Shown piece by piece: positions 1-7,031 of a stretch of DNA of 21,060 bases. Within the stretch, counting starts at the first letter, position 1; every line of letters starts with the position of its first letter. The notes beneath the pieces were generated by a model. It was not told the DNA's origin. It saw only the letters and a list, made by a program, of their open reading frames with translations, and made no database searches. The translations under genes were made by a program, and so were the position numbers. This stretch comes from Spirochaetia bacterium. Lineage in GTDB: Bacteria; Spirochaetota; Spirochaetia; Sphaerochaetales; Sphaerochaetaceae. The DNA is taken from positions 1 through 21,060 of the forward strand of contig CAAGIP010000047.1 of the NCBI GenBank assembly GCA_900769955.1. The letters are read 5' to 3'.

Positions 1-234
1 AAGGCCTTCAACGATGAGGAAAAGTACTACAGGGACGTTGATGACAGAATCCATGAGCTGAAGGCATCAAAGCTCGCGAAGAACTCAAAGGGCATCCTCA
101 TGCCCGGCGAGATCGAGGATGGCAGGTTCAGGGCCAGCGAAGAGTCAGGAATGGTCGAGGTCCTTCCCGAGAACCTCTCCATGGTCAATGACCTGGCAGC
201 GGAAATGGGCATTGAAGCAATTCAGACCCTCTGA
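1..234 (+). CDS. Ldh2-family (malate/L-lactate/ureidoglycolate) dehydrogenase, C-terminal fragment
   Basis: The frame is open from base 1 and ends at TGA 232-234, leaving 77 codons of a gene that begins outside the window. The fragment matches the end of the Ldh2 (PF02615) fold: a helix like 'VDDRIHELKASKLA', then 'GILMPGE' (the usual 'VLxPGE' strand), a short charged stretch, and a final 'LAAEMGI' helix where family members end in 'ALAEELGV'. Enzymes of this family oxidise 2-hydroxyacids to 2-oxoacids with NAD(P). The catalytic and nucleotide-binding parts are outside the window, so substrate and activity cannot be judged. The stop lies 1 bp before the ATG of the next, broken gene, so the two probably shared a transcript. 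A 2-oxoacid product would suit the oxidoreductase farther right, but more than 2 kb of other sequence separates them. Another NAD-dependent oxidoreductase is possible. Confidence 0.6.
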   Translation, partial: KAFNDEEKYYRDVDDRIHELKASKLAKNSKGILMPGEIEDGRFRASEESGMVEVLPENLSMVNDLAAEMGIEAIQTL

Positions 235-235
235 C

Positions 236-555
236 ATGACAGTACGGTTTGCTCAGGAAAAAAGACTTTGAAAGAGTCAATGAGCTCAGACGTCAGGTAA
301 ACGACCTTCACACTGAAGGTCGTCCTGACATCTTCAAGCCGGGATTTCCTTGAGATTGATGCAATCGGTGTTGACCCCGATTGCAGGAGGCAGGGCGCGG
401 GCTCTGCCATGATGCATTTCATCGAGGCTTATGCAAAAGAGAAGGGATACTCCAGAATCGAACTCAATATGTGGGCTTTCAATGAGGAAGCCCTGGCCTT
501 CTGCGAAGCGGCAGGCTTCAGCACCTACAGAAGATATCTTGAGAAGAGCATCTGA
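236..555 (+). pseudogene. GNAT-family N-acetyltransferase pseudogene (frameshift plus internal deletion)
   Basis: Two frames together read as a GNAT acetyltransferase. ATG 236 gives MTVRFAQEK, then the frame hits TGA. Dropping one A from the six-A run at 258-263 restores 'DFERVNELRRQVNDLHTEG' and 'RPDIFKPGF' (264-347), the usual N-terminus of this family. That frame stops at TGA 351-353. In frame 1, from about 346, comes 'FLEIDAIGVDP', then the acetyl-CoA loop 'RRQGAG' and the end 'CEAAGFSTYRRYLEKSI', stopping at 553-555. About 45-50 residues, roughly strands 2-4, are missing between 'KPGF' and 'FLEID'. The joint carries 'ggatttcc', and both lost edges would normally encode Gly-Phe and Asp-Phe, so a deletion between short repeats is likely. 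The family is clear; its original substrate is not. The two lesions make a functional protein very unlikely. Confidence 0.85.
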
Positions 556-1393
556 AACATAACAGCGGAAGAAGAAACAGCGCTTCTGCATCCGTATAAA
601 GGAGTACCGTGAGCTGAACATAATTCAGGCTGGATGAGTGGCCACATGTTTCAGGCCCGCCCTCTGTTTCGACGTGTTCACAAAACAGATCTTCTCATTG
701 CATCACAGGTCTTCAGGACGTTCCCCCTCAAAGGAAGGCTGTGCCGAACATACGGACCAGAGCTCTGTCTGTTCTTCCATCTCGTGCAGCGACCTGAAAA
801 AGGAGGAAGAACACCTCAGGGGGCAATGTCCCGTGCGGGGAAGCCCACGGACATCCCCGTCAGCGAGGTCCTCAATGGCTGTATAAAGGCGGAGCTTTAT
901 AATTCAGGGAGACCGGGGAACTGGAAAGGAAGGATATGCTTTCGAACAGGGTACCGAAGTTCGTCGAAAACAGGAAGAAGGGGCAAGGAGTGATGCTGTT
1001 CCCTACAGCGGGATAAGTTGTGGTTGCCGTGAATGAAACTGGTGGAAAAAGCTTGGATCTTTCCTCTATCGGAAACGGTTTTTCCAGAAAAAGATCCTGC
1101 AGTGTCTGCTTTTACTGACAGTTACATTTATAGACTCTGATCTTGAAGAAACGCATAAATTTCCGAGAATTTATCATGAAGAAATGCACAAATATTCAAT
1201 TATTAATCTTGAAGAAACGCATAAGATGGATAATTAGCCTTAAGGAAATGCATATAAGGAATCATTGAGTATGTACTTCAGAAGAAAAGTCTGTGACGAT
1301 AGTATTTCGCACGGTGCTGAAGTGAGGGGCTGGGATTACGAGTAAATTAATATCTTTTCTGCCCGATCATTCATCCCCTCCGGATGATGAGCA
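556..1393. other. Long stretch without a recognisable gene
   Basis: Overlapping open frames exist on the plus strand (for example 634-993), but their translations are rich in Arg, Ser, Cys and Gly, have no convincing ribosome binding site, and resemble no family I recognise. On the minus strand, frames around 620-790 are interrupted by stops. The stretch follows a pseudogene, so further gene remnants are plausible, but I could not identify any. From about 1100 the sequence becomes AT-rich and contains the direct-repeat set described separately. Confidence 0.5.
1141..1255. repeat. Four 18-bp direct repeats at 33/33/31-bp spacing
   Basis: Copies lie at 1141-1158 (tcttgaagaaacgcataa), 1174-1191 (tcatgaagaaatgcacaa), 1207-1224 (identical to copy 1) and 1238-1255 (ccttaaggaaatgcatat). 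Start-to-start distances are 33, 33 and 31 bp, close to three helical turns. The spacers are AT-rich and unrelated, 15, 15 and 13 bp long. The repeats are too short and too variable for a typical CRISPR array and no cas gene is present. A protein-binding array, an iteron-like element or a degenerate tandem repeat are all possible. Confidence 0.75.
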
Positions 1394-1498
1394 TCATGCG
1401 GTCAGCTCCGGCTCTCCTGGTTTTTCTTTCTTCTTCCTGTATGGAAAGTATGCTTTTACTGTTCCATGCTCCGGAATCTCCTGCTGATCTCTGCTCAT
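1394..1498 (-). CDS. Possible 34-residue protein downstream of the LysR gene
   Basis: On the minus strand an ATG lies 9 bases after the LysR stop codon, with 'aaggg' a few bases upstream that could act as a ribosome binding site. The frame gives MSRDQQEIPEHGTVKAYF, then a very basic KKKEK segment and a Pro/Glu-rich tail, and stops at 1394. It has no membrane segment and no motif I recognise. Its placement would make it the second gene of a LysR transcript. At this length it could easily be chance, or the remnant of a decayed gene. Confidence 0.2.
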   Translation of the reverse strand: MSRDQQEIPEHGTVKAYFPYRKKKEKPGEPELTA

Positions 1499-1507
1499 AT
1501 TGCCCTT

Positions 1508-2422
1508 TCAGCTGAAGAAGGTGGGTATGTCTTCCTGTTTCTTCTGCAGAATATCCCTGATCTCTGAGGCTATTTTTGATGGCAGTGTATGCTTTACCGA
1601 GGCGGGCCAGAGGATGTAGACCCGTCTCGGGGTTTTCATCGGAAGTTTCTTGTACTCCCTGTTCTGGCTGTTGAGGCCGAAGGAGTCTGAGAGCATCACA
1701 CCCATACCGGCATTGATATAGTTCAGGACAGTAGCATTGTTCGGAAGGATCGTGCTTTTCGGCATGAAGCCGAACTCATCCTGCAGAAAGCCTGCAAGCT
1801 TCTTCCTGGAGACATCGATGCTCTCTGGGGTGAAGTAGAAGGTAGTGTCCTTCAGATCATCTATATGCCTTATTTCAGGGTGTTTTTCCATGAATTTCCG
1901 GGACAGCAGGACATGGTTCTGTATATCCACCACATGTTCCCACTTAATGTTCCTGGTTTCCGGAAGATATTCCCAGGGCATTAGGGCAACGTCCAGGGAC
2001 CCGCTTTCCAGTCTGGCACATATCTCCGAGGGGATAAGGCTCTGAAGGGAAACATCCACCCCGGGGTGTTCACTCTGAAAAGTTTCGATCATCTCAGACA
2101 TGAAAAAGCCGATGTCCCAGCTTTGGAAAAAGCCGAAGCTGAAGTGTCCGAAGGGATCGGTTTCATATGTTATGTATTTCTTCGTAAGTTCCTGGATCTC
2201 GCTGTTGAAGCGGTAGAAGAGATCGAAGAACTCCTCACCTGCGACTGTAAGGGAAACCCTTTTGTTCGATGTCCTTTCAAACAGCTTCGCGTTAAGTTCC
2301 TCTTCCAGGTTTTTTATGTGACGGCTCAGGGCGGGCTGGGAAATGTACAGCACCTGGGAAGCCTTGGTGAAGTTCAGGTATTTTGCTGATTCCAGAAAGC
2401 ATCTGATCTGAATGTCCGTCAT
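1508..2422 (-). CDS. LysR-type transcriptional regulator
   Basis: A 304-residue LysR-type regulator, of normal length for the family. The N-terminal winged HTH is clear: 'FLESAKYLNFTKASQVLYIS' followed by 'QPALSRHIKNLEEELNAKLF' and 'LTVAGEEF' (about residues 8-65). The rest is a two-lobed effector-binding domain (about 90-300). I place the start at the ATG at 2422 because aaggag lies 9 bases upstream; an in-frame TTG at 2449 would add nine residues but places that ribosome binding site inside the gene. It is divergent from the membrane-protein/flavoprotein operon, the classic LysR arrangement in which the regulator represses itself and activates its neighbour when it binds a pathway metabolite. 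A perfect inverted repeat suitable for binding lies between the two genes. The effector is unknown; a substrate or 2-oxoacid intermediate of the operon is a reasonable guess. Confidence 0.93.
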   Translation of the reverse strand: MTDIQIRCFLESAKYLNFTKASQVLYISQPALSRHIKNLEEELNAKLFERTSNKRVSLTVAGEEFFDLFYRFNSEIQELTKKYITYETDPFGHFSFGFFQSWDIGFFMSEMIETFQSEHPGVDVSLQSLIPSEICARLESGSLDVALMPWEYLPETRNIKWEHVVDIQNHVLLSRKFMEKHPEIRHIDDLKDTTFYFTPESIDVSRKKLAGFLQDEFGFMPKSTILPNNATVLNYINAGMGVMLSDSFGLNSQNREYKKLPMKTPRRVYILWPASVKHTLPSKIASEIRDILQKKQEDIPTFFS

Positions 2423-2450
2423 CCTCGTTTTCTCCTTTCTTATAACCAAA

Positions 2451-2471
2451 TTGATATAACAAATCTATCAA
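2451..2471. promoter_or_regulatory. Putative LysR operator (inverted repeat in the divergent promoter region)
   Basis: TTGATA at 2451-2456 and TATCAA at 2466-2471 are a perfect 6-bp inverted repeat with a 9-bp AT-rich spacer. The size and symmetry fit the T-N11-A type sites bound by LysR-family dimers. It lies about 28 bp upstream of the regulator's ATG, where binding would block its own promoter, and about 85 bp upstream of the divergent gene. Assignment to this regulator is inferred from position. Confidence 0.5.
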
Positions 2472-2480
2472 AATCGGTAT

Positions 2481-2510
2481 TTCACAACCATATTAATCGG
2501 GCTTTAGAAT
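2481..2510 (+). promoter_or_regulatory. Candidate sigma-70-like promoter for the catabolic operon
   Basis: TTCACA (2481-2486) and TAGAAT (2505-2510) are separated by 18 bp and would start transcription about 40 bp upstream of the first operon gene. The match to consensus is moderate, as expected for an activator-dependent promoter. The putative operator lies just upstream of the -35 element, a suitable position for activation by LysR. Confidence 0.35.
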
Positions 2511-2555
2511 TTTGTCTAGGTAAAGAAATTACTTAAGAACAAAGGAGAAAAAGCA

Positions 2556-3023
2556 ATGAAACCAACGTTCAGACAGATTATGGGTATGCAGGTCGCACTC
2601 AACGTTCCTCTCGGAATCGCAATGTCCGTGGTCGCATCCATCTGCAGCAACACCCTCGGAGTCACTACCATTCCGATGTCAGTTATCGGTATTGTGGTGG
2701 CAATCGTCCTCAGCCTCATCATCCCGGTAGGCCCCATCTGCGGAGGCTTCTGCAGCCTCTTCGTCAAGGGAAAGAACCCTATGGCATACCCCCAGGTATT
2801 CATCTCGGTCATCCCCATGGCGATCATCATGACAATCCTCATGGAAGCCGTCATGACCTACCTCGGAGTATGTGTCTTCGGAAAGCAGCCCTTCAACCCT
2901 GTTTTCTTCGAAGCATATAAGCATGCATTCATTCCCCTCGTCATTACGGCATATGTCTGCGCATCCGCATTCCTGCCCTGGGCAATGAAGGTATCCGGAA
3001 TGGATAAGGCAACTCAGAGATAA
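2556..3023 (+). CDS. Four-helix integral membrane protein of unknown function (DUF2798-like)
   Basis: A 155-residue, strongly hydrophobic protein with four probable membrane spans at roughly residues 8-30, 38-63, 78-103 and 118-142. Short polar loops separate them, and there is a cytoplasm-like basic stretch 'FVKGKN' between spans 2 and 3. The start is set by aaggag eight bases upstream. The helix layout and the small Pro/Gly-rich spans resemble DUF2798-type proteins, but I cannot confirm that without a profile search. It has no nucleotide-binding or redox motif. As first gene of the operon, 31 bp before the flavoprotein gene, it is a candidate small transporter or a membrane anchor for the pathway's substrate. 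Its function cannot be read from the sequence. Confidence 0.85.
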   Translation: MKPTFRQIMGMQVALNVPLGIAMSVVASICSNTLGVTTIPMSVIGIVVAIVLSLIIPVGPICGGFCSLFVKGKNPMAYPQVFISVIPMAIIMTILMEAVMTYLGVCVFGKQPFNPVFFEAYKHAFIPLVITAYVCASAFLPWAMKVSGMDKATQR

Positions 3024-3054
3024 AAAAACAAAACAGAACAATAGGAGATAATTC

Positions 3055-4050
3055 ATGAAAATCCTCGGTATTTCACTTGGAACCAAAAACGGAAACAACG
3101 ACACGATGTGTCGTGTCGCCCTTGAAGAAGCAAAGAGACTCGGTGCTGAGATCGAATTCATCCATCTCTTCGACTGGGACATCGATTACTGCACAGGCTG
3201 TGTCGCCTGCTCCGTGGGTCTCGTAATGGGTAAGGGCATGATCTGCTCAAGAAGGGATGACTACAAGGCCCTCTATGAGAAGATGATCGATGCTGACGGC
3301 GTCCTCTTCGTTGACCCCATCTTCGAGTCAGGTGCTTCCGGACTCTTCCACGTCATCACCGACAGAATGGGACCCGGCCACGACACAGGCATGATGTTCG
3401 GTCTCAATGAAGCCCTCCTCAAACAGGGTAAGGAACCTCTCCCAGAGAAGTATTTCAGACAGAAGGCTCTTTCCTTCGTCGCAATCGGCGGCTCAGACTG
3501 GGCAGTAAGAACGGAAACCGATCATGCAATGCTTGCCCTCTCACCCGGCTGGAAGGTCGTCAACAACGAGTTCTTCAGCTGGTCCAAGGACGTCATCATG
3601 CAGGATGACAAGATCGAGCGCATGAAGCAGATCGCAAGGAACCTCGTTGAGGCTGCTCAGGAAATCGTCGATACACACATGATGATCCCCGGCTCGGAAG
3701 ACAAGGATCTCTGGAAGGGTGAACCGGGTGCATGTCCCCACTGCCACGGCAACAACTTCTACATCAAGCCCGGTACGACCGAAGTCGTCTGTGAGCTCTG
3801 CGGTCTGGAAGGCCATCTGGAGATCGTCGACGGTGCATATAAATTCGTGAATGACCCGACGATCGTTCCCAACGGAATGCTCGAACACGCACATGATATT
3901 CTCTCCGGAAAGGCTGCCCACGGAAAGGACATCTTCGAGAACGAGGGAAGACTCATGAACCTTCATAAGGATCCCGTCTTCAAGGAGAGAAAGGCTTACT
4001 ACACAGCAGTCATCGCTCCCACTCCCTCTCCCAGCAAGGAAACAAAGTAA
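3055..4050 (+). CDS. Iron-sulfur flavoprotein (FMN reductase fold) with C-terminal zinc-ribbon-like motif
   Basis: 331 residues. The N-terminus 'MKILGISLGTKNGNNDT' is the FMN-phosphate-binding start of the NADPH-dependent FMN reductase/Isf fold (PF03358), and the flavodoxin-like domain covers about residues 1-200. Cys46, Cys49 and Cys52 (CxxCxxC) with Cys64 resemble the compact cysteine motif that binds a [4Fe-4S] cluster in archaeal and clostridial iron-sulfur flavoproteins, although the last gap of 11 residues is longer than usual. After the domain come two CxxC pairs, Cys227/Cys230 and Cys246/Cys249, separated by 15 residues, which look like a zinc ribbon or rubredoxin-like knuckle. Such proteins pass single electrons from ferredoxin to a substrate. 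In this operon the likely partner is the ferredoxin encoded at 7032. The actual substrate is unknown; reduction of a pathway intermediate is inferred. Confidence 0.85.
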   Translation: MKILGISLGTKNGNNDTMCRVALEEAKRLGAEIEFIHLFDWDIDYCTGCVACSVGLVMGKGMICSRRDDYKALYEKMIDADGVLFVDPIFESGASGLFHVITDRMGPGHDTGMMFGLNEALLKQGKEPLPEKYFRQKALSFVAIGGSDWAVRTETDHAMLALSPGWKVVNNEFFSWSKDVIMQDDKIERMKQIARNLVEAAQEIVDTHMMIPGSEDKDLWKGEPGACPHCHGNNFYIKPGTTEVVCELCGLEGHLEIVDGAYKFVNDPTIVPNGMLEHAHDILSGKAAHGKDIFENEGRLMNLHKDPVFKERKAYYTAVIAPTPSPSKETK

Positions 4051-4051
4051 G

Positions 4052-4906
4052 ATGGCTGATTTCAAGTTCGAACCGATGCGCAGTCTCATCTGGGTGAACT
4101 GCGTTAAGGAAGATTACAGGCCGAAGCTTCAGCACTGGCTCTACAAGACCCACGTGCCCGAGAGCATCTCCCAGTTTGCTCCCTATGTCACGAAGTATGC
4201 CTTCTATCCTGCCTTCCCGGCTCCTGAGGACTCAGAGAAGTTCGGTTACTGCAAAATGCAGCTAACCGAGCATCACTGGCTGGTCAGCGACCTTGATCCC
4301 CGTCTCGGGATCAAGGCTCTGGCCGAGACTTTCCCGATGGATGTCCTGGTCTGGCAGGGAAACATTCCCGAAGCAGCCCTCCAGGGACCCGCTCCCGGAG
4401 AGCAGGAAGGTGATGTGGGTAACAACGCCCGTCAGACCAACAATGCCGAAGGCAATCCCTTCATCTTCGCCTTCCTTCCCATGTGGTGGGAGGAGGATCT
4501 GAAGGGCAGGGGCAGGAACATCGAGATGGGACCCAACTACCGCTTCAACATGGCCATTGCCTTCCCCGAGGGAGTCGACAAGGCTGAAGGTGAGAAGTGG
4601 CTTCGTGAGGAAGTCCTTCCCGTATTCATAAATGCGCCTGAGTGCACGAGAGTGCTGATGAGCAGGGTAAAGAAGGATATCAACGGCTGTGTCATGGATT
4701 TCGTTATGGAGCTCTGGTTCGACTGTGAGTCCTCATGGCACAGGGTATGCGTTGAGGAAATGGCAAAGCTTGCTGCCCCCGCATGGGCCCAGCAGCCCTG
4801 CTTCCCCTTCCTCAAACCCTATCACAACGTCATCAGCGTTGCCGTTGCCGACTACACGGCTTCGGACAACCTGAAGAACTACCATGGTTACATAACCATG
4901 AGGTGA
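4052..4906 (+). CDS. EthD-like two-domain alpha/beta-barrel protein, function unknown
   Basis: 284 soluble residues that begin 1 bp after the flavoprotein stop codon. The N-terminal half has an EthD-like pattern: a strand 'MRSLIWVNC', a helix with 'WLYKTHVPES', then 'APYVTKYAFYPAFP', resembling the 'W..HVP......YxxY' signature of dimeric alpha+beta barrels. From about residue 150 a second strand-helix-strand unit ('RFNMAIAFPEG', 'EKWLREEVLPVFINAPE') suggests an internal duplication joined by a Gly/Asn/Gln-rich linker (about 110-132). It has no cofactor motif, signal peptide or membrane span. EthD-type barrels often bind small cyclic or aromatic ligands, and some act as cyclases or isomerases. 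It may be an enzyme for, or binder of, the operon's substrate. I do not recognise a characterised member; the fold call is tentative. Confidence 0.6.
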   Translation: MADFKFEPMRSLIWVNCVKEDYRPKLQHWLYKTHVPESISQFAPYVTKYAFYPAFPAPEDSEKFGYCKMQLTEHHWLVSDLDPRLGIKALAETFPMDVLVWQGNIPEAALQGPAPGEQEGDVGNNARQTNNAEGNPFIFAFLPMWWEEDLKGRGRNIEMGPNYRFNMAIAFPEGVDKAEGEKWLREEVLPVFINAPECTRVLMSRVKKDINGCVMDFVMELWFDCESSWHRVCVEEMAKLAAPAWAQQPCFPFLKPYHNVISVAVADYTASDNLKNYHGYITMR

Positions 4907-4912
4907 GGAAAA

Positions 4913-6319
4913 ATGGAAGATAAGTTCTATGCCAAAGGACCTGGCAACAACGGTTACATAAAGAACCTTGAGGTCCTGGACTTCAATAATCTTGACGGCA
5001 GATGCGGCATGTTCCAGATGGCGATGTACCGCACTGCTGACGGACGCTACTACATCTACGGCTCTGCCTTCGGCGGAATCGGAATGAAGGAGGCAGCCGT
5101 CCAGATCACTGAGGTCACCGATCCTGAGAATACCAGGTACGTAAAGTATTTCCGCCTGCTCGATCCCGCAGAGTATCCGACAACCACCTGTGCCAAGGTA
5201 CAGGTTGCCGATGACCTTCTGATCTGTGCGATGACATCGGGAAGCGGTCCCGGTGCCCTGGTCGATCAGTCGGAGCTGAGAAACATAAAGTGCAATGCGG
5301 GTGTCAGGATTTACTCTCTTAAGAATGATCCCGAGAACCCTGAGTTCCTGAGCTACTGGGACTGCGGCGTGCCCCATTCAATCGGCGTTCACAGGTTCAT
5401 GTACGACGGCGGAAGATATGTGTTCCTCTCCTGCGAGAGCGAGAGGTTCGAGGGCATGATCGTCCGCATCCTCGATATCGAAGACCCGCGCAATCCCGTT
5501 GAAGTGGGTAACTGGTGGAGTCCGGAACAGTTTGCTGACGGCTTCATCGGCCGCGAGGTCAACCACAGTGCGCCCCACGTGCCCAACTTCATGGACAAGG
5601 GGTGGATGCACGGACCTCCTTTCTACAGGGACGGACTGCTTTACTGCGGTTATTGCGGTGACGGGCTCTACATTCTGGATGCAAATGACATCAGAAGGCC
5701 GAAGTGCATCGGAAACCTCAGGTTCATGCCTGCCTTCTCCAGTGAGCTTTCAGGCGCAAGGACCCATACGGCCCTCCCGCTTCCAGGAAGAGACCTCTGC
5801 GTCGTCCAGAATGAGGGTGAGCGTTTCCAGTTCTTCGCACCGGGCTCGATCAAGAGGGCACAGGCCCTGAACAACATCCACATGGTCGACGTAAGTGACC
5901 CGACAAGACCGACGCTCATCGCCGAGTTCCCTTATCCCGAAGTTCCCGAGGACTTCCCGTACCCGAACTTCAACGTCATGCAGCTTGGCTGCCAGGGACC
6001 CTTCGGTCCCCATAACCTCCACGAGCCGATGCCCGGAAAGCCGTGGCTTGAGCAGCGCGGTGACAGGGTTTACTGCTGCTACTTCGCAGCCGGACTCAGG
6101 ATCTATGACGTATCGGATCCCTACTACATCAAGGAGATCGCATACTTCATTCCTCCCAACCCCGCCAAGAAGCCGGAAGAATCCTTCTTCCCCAACTTCC
6201 CGGGACCGCGCAACGCATGTACCGAGGACTGTGTGGTCGATGACAGGGGATATATCTACGTTACCTGTCTGGATGACGGTTTCTACGTGCTCAGGCGCAC
6301 CGGAAAGGCTGACAGCTGA
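4913..6319 (+). CDS. Cytoplasmic LVIVD-repeat beta-propeller protein
   Basis: 468 residues with repeated blade motifs of the LVIVD type (PF08309), seen as 'VRILDIEDPRNPVEVGNW' (about 182-200), 'LYILDANDIRRPKCIGNL' (about 253-270), 'IHMVDVSDPTRPTLIAEF' (about 323-340) and 'LRIYDVSDPYYIKEIAYF' (about 396-413). An earlier blade lies around 60-80. The 'GPHNLHE' segment near 362 and the end 'DDRGYIYVTCLDDGFYVL' are typical of this family. His in such segments can bind metal in related propellers, such as the selenium-binding/methanethiol oxidase group. No signal peptide or membrane anchor is present, which is unusual because many LVIVD proteins are exported. The gene follows the EthD-like gene by 6 bp, with gagg as ribosome binding site, so the two are probably used together. 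A ligand-binding scaffold or a lactonase-like enzyme is possible, but no function is established here. Confidence 0.8.
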   Translation: MEDKFYAKGPGNNGYIKNLEVLDFNNLDGRCGMFQMAMYRTADGRYYIYGSAFGGIGMKEAAVQITEVTDPENTRYVKYFRLLDPAEYPTTTCAKVQVADDLLICAMTSGSGPGALVDQSELRNIKCNAGVRIYSLKNDPENPEFLSYWDCGVPHSIGVHRFMYDGGRYVFLSCESERFEGMIVRILDIEDPRNPVEVGNWWSPEQFADGFIGREVNHSAPHVPNFMDKGWMHGPPFYRDGLLYCGYCGDGLYILDANDIRRPKCIGNLRFMPAFSSELSGARTHTALPLPGRDLCVVQNEGERFQFFAPGSIKRAQALNNIHMVDVSDPTRPTLIAEFPYPEVPEDFPYPNFNVMQLGCQGPFGPHNLHEPMPGKPWLEQRGDRVYCCYFAAGLRIYDVSDPYYIKEIAYFIPPNPAKKPEESFFPNFPGPRNACTEDCVVDDRGYIYVTCLDDGFYVLRRTGKADS

Positions 6320-6334
6320 TAAGGAAGGAAGCAG

Positions 6335-7018
6335 ATGAAATCCTGTGAATACCGTTTCAATTCAGATCCGAAGGTGACCAACTTCGTCTTTCTGGGGGAG
6401 GCAGGATGCGGCAAGAGTGAGCTCGCGCTCACGCTTGCCATAAACCTGAAGGCCGAAACCGGGAAGGAGGTGTGTCTCTTCGATCTGGACATGACCAAGC
6501 CTCTGTTCCGCAGCAGGGATCTGACAGCCCTTGCAGCCGATAACGGTGTGAACCTCATGTACGTCGAACAGTTTGAGGATGCACCGACCACCGGCGGCTG
6601 GGTGGATATAAAGATGAGGGATCCCGAAGTCTTCTGCGTGCTTGACGTGGGCGGGGACTATATGGGTGCCAGGGCGATCGGAGGGTACAGGAATCTCCTG
6701 AACACTCCCGAGACCGACATCTACTATGTGATCAACCCGTACCGTCCCTGGTCGGACACGATAGAGCACGTGGACGGAGTCCTGTCCCCGATCCTTTCCA
6801 TGTCGGGAATCCGCATCGAAAAGCTGAAGATGCTGGCAAACCCCTATATCGGGGAGGACACCGGTGCTGAGGATGTCATGAACGGGTTTCATAAGGTTCA
6901 CGACATGATCTCGTCGTACAAGGAGATAGAGGCCGTAGTCATTCCGGAGGATCTGGTGGGGCTGGCAGAGCTGCCTGTCCCGTCAGTCACAGTCAGAAAA
7001 AGAATCATATACCCATGA
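6335..7018 (+). CDS. Small P-loop ATPase, MinD/CooC-like
   Basis: 227 residues. Walker A is GEAGCGKS at residues 21-28. A MinD/CooC-like second motif is seen at 'CVLDVGGDY' (about 110-118), followed by 'YVINPYRPW' where SIMIBI-class NTPases carry a strand of the nucleotide pocket. The deviant second lysine of ParA/MinD Walker A (KGGxGK) is replaced by Glu22. There is no membrane-targeting amphipathic tail and no DNA-binding region. The gene sits between the LVIVD propeller and the ferredoxin of the oxidoreductase, with ggaagg as ribosome binding site and about 13-15 bp to each neighbour. CooC-like ATPases assist metal-centre assembly, so a maturation or activation role for a metal protein of this operon is a reasonable inference. 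A regulatory role cannot be excluded. Confidence 0.8.
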   Translation: MKSCEYRFNSDPKVTNFVFLGEAGCGKSELALTLAINLKAETGKEVCLFDLDMTKPLFRSRDLTALAADNGVNLMYVEQFEDAPTTGGWVDIKMRDPEVFCVLDVGGDYMGARAIGGYRNLLNTPETDIYYVINPYRPWSDTIEHVDGVLSPILSMSGIRIEKLKMLANPYIGEDTGAEDVMNGFHKVHDMISSYKEIEAVVIPEDLVGLAELPVPSVTVRKRIIYP

Positions 7019-7031
7019 TTAAGGAGATGAA

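Noticed and set aside
890..935. Walker A-like peptide (GDRGTGK) in one plus-strand frame
   Set aside because: The frame stops directly upstream and the following residues do not continue as an ATPase; treated as chance.
634..993. Overlapping plus-strand open frames of 119 and 82 residues
   Set aside because: Arg/Ser/Gly-rich translations, no good ribosome binding site, no recognisable motif, and they lie beside a pseudogene; not supported as genes.
1141..1255. CRISPR array
   Set aside because: Repeats are only 18 bp and differ between copies, spacers are 13-15 bp, and no cas genes are near.
3541..4089. Long minus-strand frames opposite the flavoprotein and other operon genes
   Set aside because: They are antisense to clear coding sequences and result from strong codon bias; no family match.
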